From: Chrysochromulina parva
Lineage: Eukaryota; Haptophyta; Prymnesiales; Chrysochromulinaceae
DNA length: 16,329 nt
Reading direction: 5' to 3'
NCBI GenBank assembly: GCA_002887195.1
Contig: PJAB01001208.1
Span: 1-16,329 of the forward strand
Positions 7,156 to 13,533 of the stretch are shown here, in pieces (position 1 is the first letter of the stretch; the number at the start of each line of letters is the position of its first letter). Under the pieces are notes generated by a model. The model saw nothing but the letters and a program-made list of their open reading frames with translations, ran no database searches and had not been told where the DNA came from. The position numbers and the translations under genes were made by a program.

Positions 7156-8709
7156 ATGGCATCCGCAAGATGGGTCCGTGCTCGCGTGAACGTGATTTCA
7201 CTGTGTGTTTCCGGATGGAGGCCCTTTGACCCTTCGCCAGCTCTGTGTGAAACGGCTGTGAGCCGGAGCTTGGGAACCGAGGAGGCACCACCAATCACAG
7301 AGAAAAGGTCGTTTTCTGCTCCCCGCGCGTGGGTAGGAATTCTACGTCGTTTCTCGCACGATGAGTTCACGCTCCCGAACGAGATGCCGTGTGTGGTCAA
7401 GGAGCTCGAGGGCCGCGGTCGAGGTTTGTGTGCAACGCGCCACATTGCCCGTGGCGAGACGCTCTTTGTGTCTTCGTGCTTTGGGTATGCCGTTCTGGAC
7501 TCCAGTGCCTCACCGCAGCAGCTCTGCCACGGCTGCTTGGGCTTTAGTGAAGTGCTTGCCGTGCGCTGTAGCGGCTGTGGCACGACCTATTGTTCAGAGC
7601 ATTGCATGGAACTCGACCTCGTTACGGGGCACGGGTTCTGCTGCCAGGCTCTCGCCCGAATGGCGGCTGTTGGCCACCGAAAGACAACTACCTTTGAGCG
7701 CTCAGCGGCATGCTTCCTGCTACGAGCGTTCGCAAGACGACGAGCAATGTCGGCCACTGGTCCACATGTGGATGCCAATGCTGCTTCCAACGCTGCCGCC
7801 GACGCACCGACGTTCGACGACGCGCTGCGCCAGTGCAATGACCACGACGGCATCGACGGGTTCGCAAGACGAGAGTCTCAAAGGGAGCGTGCAGTGCGGT
7901 TGGCAGTACTGCAGGCCGGCCGGCTGGTGAATCGCGACGAGGCGCTGCGCCTACTGCTCGTCGAGCCGCAGAACTCATACTCGCTGCGCGACTCAACGGG
8001 CGCCATCCGCGGCTGGCTCATGTACCCTCGTGCGTCGATGATGAACCACTCGTGTTTGCCAAACTGCGGCTGCGTCGTCGAAGGCGTGCGCGTGACCTTC
8101 TATGCGCTGGTTGACATTGCGGCGGGCGTGGAGTGCACGCAGTGCTACTTGCAACTGCCGGAGAAGGACAGCTACGGCGCGCCGAGCACGAGCTCCTGGG
8201 GTTTCGAGTGCAATTGCCCACGGTGCGACCGCAGTGCACACACGCCAGAGAGTTTGCGTGCGATCGCGGCCTTTGATGCCGAGCATCGGTGCGCGTGCGG
8301 CTGCATCGTCGTACCGTCCATGGCGGTGGGAAAGGTGTGCCGCTGCCATGAGTACAAGACGCGCTCGGCTAGCGGCCAGCCAGCACCTCCGCGCGCTGTT
8401 GGTCTGGCCAAGAGGACGACGCTCAAGTGCAGCGGCGAGGCGCAGGTGGCGGCGGTCGAGGCGACGGTCGAGGCGGCGGTTGAGGATGCGGAGACTGGCC
8501 AGGCCGAGGTTTGGACGCCGGACAAGGGTCGCTGGGCCCTGGACGCACCGCAGGAGGCTGCAGCCGAGGCGAGGGCGCAGGCTGCGAAGAAGGCCGGAGA
8601 TTCCTACTATGAAACGTGGGTGCTCACGCCTGAGGAGGCCAAGGAGCGCGGCTTTCGAGAGGATGAAGAGGTGGTGATGCCGATGCCCGTGTACAGCGAT
8701 GATGAATAA
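7156..8709 (+). CDS. SMYD-like MYND zinc-finger SET-domain protein (putative lysine methyltransferase)
   Basis: 517 residues from the ATG at 7156. The conserved part begins at Met77 (7384), an equally good start that would give 441 residues. The split SET domain starts with GRGRGLCATRHIARGETLF (about 86-104). A MYND finger interrupts it, with C124, C127, C138, C141, C146, C150, H159 and C162/C163 in the canonical C-x2-C-x10-C-x2-C-x4-C-x3-C-x8-H spacing. SET then resumes with NHSCLPNC (297-304), the S-adenosylmethionine/active-site motif, and AGVECTQCYLQL. The post-SET Cys cluster is WGFECNCPRC. SMYD proteins methylate lysines on histones or other proteins in nucleus or cytosol. The last 150 residues carry another Cys cluster (CACGC, CRC) and an acidic, Ala/Glu-rich tail ending SDDE. 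The family is clear; substrate and start are not. Confidence 0.9.
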   Translation: MASARWVRARVNVISLCVSGWRPFDPSPALCETAVSRSLGTEEAPPITEKRSFSAPRAWVGILRRFSHDEFTLPNEMPCVVKELEGRGRGLCATRHIARGETLFVSSCFGYAVLDSSASPQQLCHGCLGFSEVLAVRCSGCGTTYCSEHCMELDLVTGHGFCCQALARMAAVGHRKTTTFERSAACFLLRAFARRRAMSATGPHVDANAASNAAADAPTFDDALRQCNDHDGIDGFARRESQRERAVRLAVLQAGRLVNRDEALRLLLVEPQNSYSLRDSTGAIRGWLMYPRASMMNHSCLPNCGCVVEGVRVTFYALVDIAAGVECTQCYLQLPEKDSYGAPSTSSWGFECNCPRCDRSAHTPESLRAIAAFDAEHRCACGCIVVPSMAVGKVCRCHEYKTRSASGQPAPPRAVGLAKRTTLKCSGEAQVAAVEATVEAAVEDAETGQAEVWTPDKGRWALDAPQEAAAEARAQAAKKAGDSYYETWVLTPEEAKERGFREDEEVVMPMPVYSDDE

Positions 8710-8759
8710 TGGAAAAAATCTAGCGAGCAAGGATGAAACTAGATGATTTCGCCCGAGAT

Positions 8760-8794
8760 GATAGTCGAGATTGTATCCGGATAGTCGAGATTGT
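8760..8794 (+). repeat. 15-bp direct repeat, 20-bp period, in the leader of the MPC-fusion gene
   Basis: gatagtcgagattgt occurs at 8760-8774 and 8780-8794, 41 bp upstream of the preferred ATG at 8835. It lies in the 125-bp gap between two same-strand genes, so it could be a promoter or leader element or a recent local duplication. Confidence 0.8.
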
Positions 8795-8834
8795 CGTCGA
8801 GAAAAGTTTGAAGATCCATGCTGTGCTCAATAGG

Positions 8835-9752
8835 ATGAACAAGTTTCTCGTGCTCGCGCTTCTGTCGGCCACGGCGTCGGCGCGCACGGAGATCCGTCGG
8901 CCAGGTCTCTCGGCGACGCGTGCCCCGCTCATGAAGCTGCGCGGAGGCGCAGCGGCCGCGCCAACGAAGGTTGTTGAGTCCAGCGTCATTCAAGCGATCC
9001 TCACGCAGGTGGCCAAAGAGGTATCGAGCGCCAACACCTCCCCTGCCAAGTTCCTTGGGTTCGTCGGTGCCTTCTGCAACTGGTTCCTCGGGCTGTCTGC
9101 GGTGTTGGACTCCTTGAAACTCGGCCCCGAAGTGATCGCATTGCCCATGACGCTGGCGATGCTCGCCTACTCTCTCCTCTTCAGCCGCTGGGCGGGTTGG
9201 GACGTTACGCCGAAAAACTACATCCTCTCGGCCTCGCACATGTTCAACGTCGCCGCGCAGGCCAACCAGCTGCGCCGCGTGATCACGTACAAGCTCAAGA
9301 CGCAGCCGGGCGCGAAGGCTGAGGTGACTCAGCTCGCCTTGAAGGCTGCTGCCGTGGTGGCGGTGGTCACCGCATACACCCTCGCCGCTCCGAGCCTGAT
9401 CACCAAGATGCCGGCCGGCTCCTTCCTCGCCTCTAAGGGCGGTCCGTTCACCATTCACCCGTGGCCGCCGGTCACCAAGCTGTTCCTCTCTGCGGCCTCG
9501 CTGGCTGACCTTCACAAGCCAACAAGCAAGATCTCGCTCGCCCAATACGGCGCTCTTACGCTCACCGGCTTCATCTTCTCCTTCTACGGGCTCTTCGTGA
9601 CGCCGATCAACTACCCGCTCACGGGCGTCAACATCATCCTCTTCTTGAGCTCGCTCTGGCACCTGACCAGGAAGATTATCTCCCTCATCTCGCCGCTGCC
9701 GGTGGTCACCAAGGGCGGGAAGCCGGGGCCCAAGCCCGCAATGAAGAAGTAG
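8835..9752 (+). CDS. Tandem mitochondrial-pyruvate-carrier-like fusion (MPC1-like + linker helix + MPC2-like) with plastid-type targeting
   Basis: 305 residues from the ATG at 8835. The frame also has an ATG at 8733, but only this start exposes the signal peptide. Residues 1-16 (MNKFLVLALLSATASA) are a signal peptide; 17-45, with LMKLRGGAAAAP, look like a transit peptide. Residues 67-152 align with MPC1: LDSLKLGPEVI, YSLLFSRWAGWDVTPKNYIL, SASHMFNVAAQANQLRR, with K95, H135 and N138 at conserved MPC1 positions. Residues about 167-190 form an extra hydrophobic helix. Residues 203-281 align with MPC2: GPFTIHPWPPVTKLF, LADLHKPTSKIS, FVTPINYPLTGVN, with K215 and N266 at conserved positions. A basic GGKPGPKP tail follows. 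MPC normally imports pyruvate into mitochondria as an MPC1/MPC2 heterodimer; a one-chain version aimed at the plastid is unusual. Substrate and location are inferred; the two-domain structure is visible in the sequence. Confidence 0.9.
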   Translation: MNKFLVLALLSATASARTEIRRPGLSATRAPLMKLRGGAAAAPTKVVESSVIQAILTQVAKEVSSANTSPAKFLGFVGAFCNWFLGLSAVLDSLKLGPEVIALPMTLAMLAYSLLFSRWAGWDVTPKNYILSASHMFNVAAQANQLRRVITYKLKTQPGAKAEVTQLALKAAAVVAVVTAYTLAAPSLITKMPAGSFLASKGGPFTIHPWPPVTKLFLSAASLADLHKPTSKISLAQYGALTLTGFIFSFYGLFVTPINYPLTGVNIILFLSSLWHLTRKIISLISPLPVVTKGGKPGPKPAMKK

Positions 9753-10381
9753 AACGGCCCCAGCAAAGAAAACGTAGAGCGGCGCTTTGGAATGCGGAGG
9801 GCTCGCGGCGCTCTTTGACCGAAGGCGCTCGACATGGCGCTCGTGAGCAGCGCGCATCAGCGCAAGGCGTGAGACGATTGGGGGTGCACACTTTGCGATG
9901 CACGGGGCAGCGGTTAGCCGGTTACGGCGGCACTGTGGGCGAAGAAAGGTATAAGCCAAACAACAGAGCATGGCGGACAAGGCGGACCGCGACAAAGTTC
10001 TTCTTCTTGAACCCGATGTTCGCGATCAAATTCATTTCAATGATTCATTTATCAATGACTGCTTGACTCTTGGGGCAGCCGTTAACTTAAGCCGAAACCA
10101 AGTTGCACGATAATGACCTGAGCACCAGACGAAACTAATGTTAAAAACCGCTCGGTCGTGGCTCACATCACGATACACATCTCATCAACCCCACCCAATC
10201 CGATAACAAACGCGCCCCACGTCATTGTTCGACGTCAATTTCCCCCCTCGGACGCGGACTTTTCGTCAGAACCGAAACATAATTTGTGAACTTCTTAACA
10301 TTTTTCTGATTTTTTGGACGAGATTGCACAATCTGATGATCTCCGACACTTCGGCCTGCTGCCCTAGTAAAAACCTCCCAG
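9753..10381. other. Intergenic region, no supported gene
   Basis: About 630 bp between the MPC fusion and the carbonic anhydrase. Base composition falls towards A/T over 10080-10370, which probably marks the promoter and leader of the downstream gene. No domain, RNA gene or clear repeat is seen. Confidence 0.5.
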
Positions 10382-11506
10382 ATGGCCCTCTTCTCGTGCC
10401 TCTCCCTCATGCCGGCGGCGGCCTGCGCACTCGCGGCGGCGCAGCCTCATGTGCGTGCAACGGTCATCACGCGGGGTGCGGCCGTCGTAATGCAGTATGG
10501 GGACGCGGACAGGGTGCGCAGTCTGGAGGACAAGATCTCTCTTGGGCGCCGTGCTCTCATCCCTGCGATTGCGTTGGCGGGCCTGTCGGGTGGCCTCGTG
10601 GCGCGAACGCCATCGTCGCCGGTGATTCCTGGCACTGAAACTTATTCAGAGATGTCGCGGCTCACCGTCACGCCGCGTGCTGCAGAGGCTGCGTGCAACA
10701 AGTACTTCCCTGGCGCACTTGGCGGCTACACCATGGATCGGCTCACGGCGCAGACGCTCGGCGCGCGCGGGTACACGAAGGACAATACGCTCTTCGCCTC
10801 GTGCATCTGCCCCGACGAGATTAACTTCATCCCCGGCGAGATGGTCGACCTGATGAAGACGCGCTGGGGCGAGAACTTTGCACTCGGTGGCCTGGCGGGC
10901 CTGCCCTTCGTGGGCAAGGCCGGCTTCTCGGCCTTCGCGCACCACGTGCCCGCCGAGGGCAAGGCGTTCATCATCTTCGCGCCGCATGTTGGCGTCGAGG
11001 CCGACGGCTCGATTGGCAAGATCCTGCGCGAGCACCAGCACGAGTCCTCGACGGCGTGCGGAGCGGCCGTCGGCGCGTATAAGGCGATCCTGGCCAACAA
11101 GGGGCCGGTTCCGACGGCCGATCCCGACTACGACGCGCAGATCGGGTTCATCATCGAGAAGCTCGGCCAGCAGGTCAATGACCTGGTGGGTGCCGCGCCG
11201 GATCCGATCGCCTTCGTCACATATCAGATGTATGTACTCGCGCGCGATACCTTCGTGAAGCAGCTCACAGAGGCAGGTGGCATCTACGACGACGCGGTGG
11301 AGGTGGCCGTGCTCGGCGGCATCCAGATCAACCGCGCCGTCGGCGGCGACCGCTTCATGCCTCTCATGTTCCAGTCGCGCAAGCAAGCCCCCGGTACCGT
11401 CGTCGATCTCTACGAGGAAACCTTTGGTGCGCCACCGGACTTGCGCGAGGCCCTCGGCGGCACCATGAGCAACGACCTGATCTATAAATACCCCCTGGGC
11501 AAGTAG
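10382..11506 (+). CDS. LCIB/theta-type carbonic anhydrase, predicted thylakoid-lumen targeted
   Basis: 374 residues from ATG to TAG. The core (about 95-335) matches the LCIB/LCIC (theta carbonic anhydrase) family: GYTKDNTLFASCICPDE (130-146), WGENFALGGLAGLPFVGKAG (162-181), HHVP (187-190), APHVGVEADG (200-209), SSTACGAAVGA (222-232). The expected zinc ligands are Cys143, His202 and Cys226, as in beta-carbonic-anhydrase-like LCIB structures. The enzyme interconverts CO2 and bicarbonate in the algal CO2-concentrating mechanism. The N-terminus looks tripartite. There is a signal peptide (1-20), then a transit-like segment (21-54), then SLGRRALIPAIALAGLSGGLVA (R56-R57 plus a hydrophobic core), a twin-arginine type lumen signal. 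A lumenal theta-CA is known in the diatom Phaeodactylum. Family assignment is strong; lumenal location is inference. Confidence 0.93.
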   Translation: MALFSCLSLMPAAACALAAAQPHVRATVITRGAAVVMQYGDADRVRSLEDKISLGRRALIPAIALAGLSGGLVARTPSSPVIPGTETYSEMSRLTVTPRAAEAACNKYFPGALGGYTMDRLTAQTLGARGYTKDNTLFASCICPDEINFIPGEMVDLMKTRWGENFALGGLAGLPFVGKAGFSAFAHHVPAEGKAFIIFAPHVGVEADGSIGKILREHQHESSTACGAAVGAYKAILANKGPVPTADPDYDAQIGFIIEKLGQQVNDLVGAAPDPIAFVTYQMYVLARDTFVKQLTEAGGIYDDAVEVAVLGGIQINRAVGGDRFMPLMFQSRKQAPGTVVDLYEETFGAPPDLREALGGTMSNDLIYKYPLGK

Positions 11507-12044
11507 CGCGCTGCTCGTACATGCCATATGCAAACATAGCCGTACATTTAGCCGGCATGCGCGACAGGTCAGGTGACGAAGCATGTCACGACGAGCGTCG
11601 AAGAGAGAAAAGAGCATGGCGCTTGACGGTGACATCCGGGACGTATGGCATACACCGTACGGCGGTACCGGCCGACGTAGGAGCATGTGAACCGGGGACG
11701 GGCATACGCGCGGACATGCGCGGAGAGTTGATTCCACTATGCGGTGGAGCTATGTGGGAGGGTGAATGGGTTGAGCTTTAGGAGGCTCGCAATTAACCAG
11801 CGCGGCACCACGGGCGGGGGAGTCGGTCTTACCGATATTTCATGATCATGTTCGGTTTATAAGGGACCCGATTCCCAAACAGGTGTTAGCAGGGTTAGCA
11901 GGGTTGGTTTGCGATTCGGTTTATAAGGGATCAATTGAATGTCCGTTGTCATTTTCAGATTCTGAGATGTCAAGCAAATTTATGTAAGAGCAGAGAGCCG
12001 CCCCGACGTCGCTCGAGTGCCGCTGAGCCGAAAGGCACTGCTCA
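11507..12044. other. Convergent intergenic region with direct repeats; no supported gene
   Basis: About 540 bp between the carbonic anhydrase (+) and the SET gene (-), whose 3' ends face each other. It holds the palindrome catgatcatg (11841-11850), a 16-bp direct repeat (11851-11866 and 11915-11930) and a gttagcagg doublet between them. A 260-bp frame at 11521-11781 has no recognisable domain and is probably chance. Confidence 0.55.
11851..11930 (+). repeat. 16-bp direct repeats ttcggtttataaggga with gttagcagg doublet between
   Basis: Perfect copies lie at 11851-11866 and 11915-11930, and each contains a TATAA-like core. Between them, gttagcagg is repeated in tandem (11885-11902). This could be a duplicated promoter-like element or a deletion/duplication footprint; nothing downstream on the plus strand is an obvious gene. 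Confidence 0.8.
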
Positions 12045-12671
12045 TCAGAGTAGGTCAATCATCCACCTCGTGGGCGACCACTTTGGGTAACGATCGTCCC
12101 AGTAGGCATCGCCGTAGTCAAAGAGCAGTTCAGCACCCTTTGGAATGTCCTTGGCCACATTGATGGACACGGCCGCGAGAGCTTCGATGGGTAGTTCTTC
12201 CTCGTTGGCCGCACAGTTGGCACGGAGCTTGCTGTGGTTGATGTAGCGAAGGAAGCTGCTCGTACGTGGATCGGCACCGTCAATCACCTTGCCATTCGCA
12301 AGGCCCATCGCATACGTTCCGTCACTGTCACTCTTCTGATAGTCCTCCTCCGTGAGCAGCTGACCCCAGTACAGCCCAACACACTCCCCGCACTCCAGTG
12401 GGCGCAGCGCATACAGACCCTGGCCCTTGTCATTCGGGCGCACCTCGACGTCGGACCCGAGTCGCATTGGAGTTCGATTTTGAGTTATGCACTTTGCGAG
12501 CCATAGAAACTTCGTCAAGCCAGCCTCGATAGGTAAGGTCACCATCGTCAAGCCAGCCTCGATCGGCAAGGCCACTTTCTCGATCGGCTTATTCAATTTA
12601 ATGGCCGGAAATTCGCTCAGCGGTGACCGTAGTGAAGCCATTGCCGCGACGAAGAGCATACACATCTCCAT
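12045..12671 (-). CDS. Small SET-domain protein (putative protein-lysine methyltransferase)
   Basis: 208 residues, minus strand, ATG at 12671-12669 and TGA at 12047-12045. The SET domain spans about 74-191. It shows VRPNDKGQGLYALRPLECGE (77-96, N-terminal cofactor-binding strand), GTYAMGLANGKVIDGADPRT, FLRYINHSKLRANC (140-153, with the SET NHS motif), VAKDIPKGAELLFDYGDAYW (172-191, with the catalytic Tyr region). There is no MYND finger and no Cys-rich post-SET, so it is a minimal SET protein like stand-alone algal and large-DNA-virus forms. Such enzymes methylate histone or non-histone lysines. The first 60 residues are not part of SET. They contain an 11-residue tandem repeat (LPIEAGLTMVT then LPIEAGLTKF) and a weakly hydrophobic start. 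It is transcribed divergently from the gene at 12822. Substrate unknown. Confidence 0.88.
   Translation of the reverse strand: MEMCMLFVAAMASLRSPLSEFPAIKLNKPIEKVALPIEAGLTMVTLPIEAGLTKFLWLAKCITQNRTPMRLGSDVEVRPNDKGQGLYALRPLECGECVGLYWGQLLTEEDYQKSDSDGTYAMGLANGKVIDGADPRTSSFLRYINHSKLRANCAANEEELPIEALAAVSINVAKDIPKGAELLFDYGDAYWDDRYPKWSPTRWMIDLL
12512..12577. repeat. 33-bp tandem duplication in the SET gene N-terminus
   Basis: Two adjacent 33-bp units (12512-12544 and 12545-12577) share tcgtcaagccagcctcgat and most of the rest. The length is a multiple of three, so the duplication adds 11 residues in frame, upstream of the SET domain. Confidence 0.88.
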
Positions 12672-12821
12672 GTGGAAATTGCGAATTCCGCAACCAGATC
12701 GTCGTTGCTTTTTTTTGAAGGCACGAACTTTTCAACTGAGAGTTGGTGCGGTCAGGTGCGGGAGCACGCACCGGCTCACAGCTGTTTCACACGGAGTTGC
12801 TTTTTTGACACGTGGCTAACG
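12672..12821. promoter_or_regulatory. Divergent intergenic region between the SET and small membrane-protein genes
   Basis: Only 150 bp separate the two ATGs, which face away from each other, so both promoters or leaders must lie here or overlap the coding regions. It contains a T8 run (12710-12717) and a T6 run (12801-12806). No TATA box is obvious. The open frame that crosses it on the plus strand begins with GTG and is not considered coding. Confidence 0.5.
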
Positions 12822-13235
12822 ATGCGAAACGTGCGCGCTTTGCTGATGCTGTCCGTGACGCTGGCTTGCTTGGCCTCTGAAAAGGACGTGCAGGTGGAGC
12901 CGGAGAGAAAGCTCACACCCGCCGAGCTCCACCATAAGCGCCACAACGGCGTCGGATTCTGGAGAATAGGCGAGGGGTTTGAAGGCTCGGCGAGCGATTG
13001 GACTGAGTACGTTGTTTGGTTGTTTGGTGTATGCGGCGTCTTCTACTACATGGCGAACCCGAATGCGAGGCGCAATCTGCATGCCATCGAAGATGACGAG
13101 AGCACAGCTGAACGATTCGATAGGGGTGAGCACCATGATGACCTCTTTGTCGAAGGCGATGCTGCTGGCGGCGATGGCAATGGCGATGAGCGTGAAGAGC
13201 AGAGCCCGGCGTCGGAAGGGAAAAAGGAGCGATAG
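12822..13235 (+). CDS. Small type I single-pass membrane protein, function unknown
   Basis: 137 residues from the ATG at 12822. The frame is open upstream to a GTG at 12672, but this ATG places a signal peptide (MRNVRALLMLSVTLACLAS, 1-19) at the N-terminus. A short lumenal part follows, with KLTPAELHHKRHNGVGFWRI (30-49). One membrane helix spans about 62-78 (EYVVWLFGVCGVFYYMA), then a basic NARRN stop-transfer. The cytosolic tail is strongly acidic, rich in Asp, Glu and Gly, and ends with KKER, possibly a dilysine-like ER-retrieval signal (K-K at -4/-3 from the end). I do not recognise the family. The signal peptide, helix and tail order make a real secretory-pathway protein likely. It is divergent from the SET gene and convergent with the His-rich gene. 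Confidence 0.68.
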   Translation: MRNVRALLMLSVTLACLASEKDVQVEPERKLTPAELHHKRHNGVGFWRIGEGFEGSASDWTEYVVWLFGVCGVFYYMANPNARRNLHAIEDDESTAERFDRGEHHDDLFVEGDAAGGDGNGDEREEQSPASEGKKER

Positions 13236-13533
13236 TAGATTCGTTCCGTGGTGCATTTACTCTTCACACACCATTCGGAACACAACAGAGCATCGAACAC
13301 AAATCTTACTTCGTGTCCCCCTGCGCTGTGTGCACCATGCCCGGTCGCCCGCAAGCGCAACCCGCATGTTCCCATCCGTGCTGCCATGCGTTTCTATCAG
13401 CTCTCACCCGCCGTGTCACCATGCCGTCCCATGTTCCCATGTGCCTAACTCTCACGCCGACATCCCCTTCAAATTCCCCCACCGCACATGTAGGGTGGCT
13501 GGTTCAACTACAAATCTCTCTTCGATCAGACAT
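13236..13533. other. Convergent intergenic region, no supported gene
   Basis: About 300 bp between two genes whose 3' ends face each other. It is C/A-rich on the plus strand with several cccatg-type repeats, and presumably holds both 3' UTRs and poly(A) sites. No RNA gene is recognised. Confidence 0.5.

Noticed and set aside
7993..8730. A 245-codon minus-strand open frame opposite the MYND-SET gene
   Set aside because: Arg/Leu-rich shadow frame; the plus strand encodes the NHSCLPN and post-SET motifs.
8733..8834. Upstream ATG extending the MPC fusion by 34 residues
   Set aside because: The extension is charged, contains the direct repeat, and would bury the signal peptide. It cannot be wholly excluded without transcript data.
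8739..9995. A 418-codon minus-strand open frame across the MPC-fusion gene
   Set aside because: Its translation is Arg/Glu/His-rich without domains, as expected antisense to a G+C-rich gene. The plus strand carries clear MPC motifs.
10646..11737. A 363-codon minus-strand open frame opposite the carbonic anhydrase
   Set aside because: It has no recognisable domain and mirrors the codon bias of the theta-CA gene on the plus strand.
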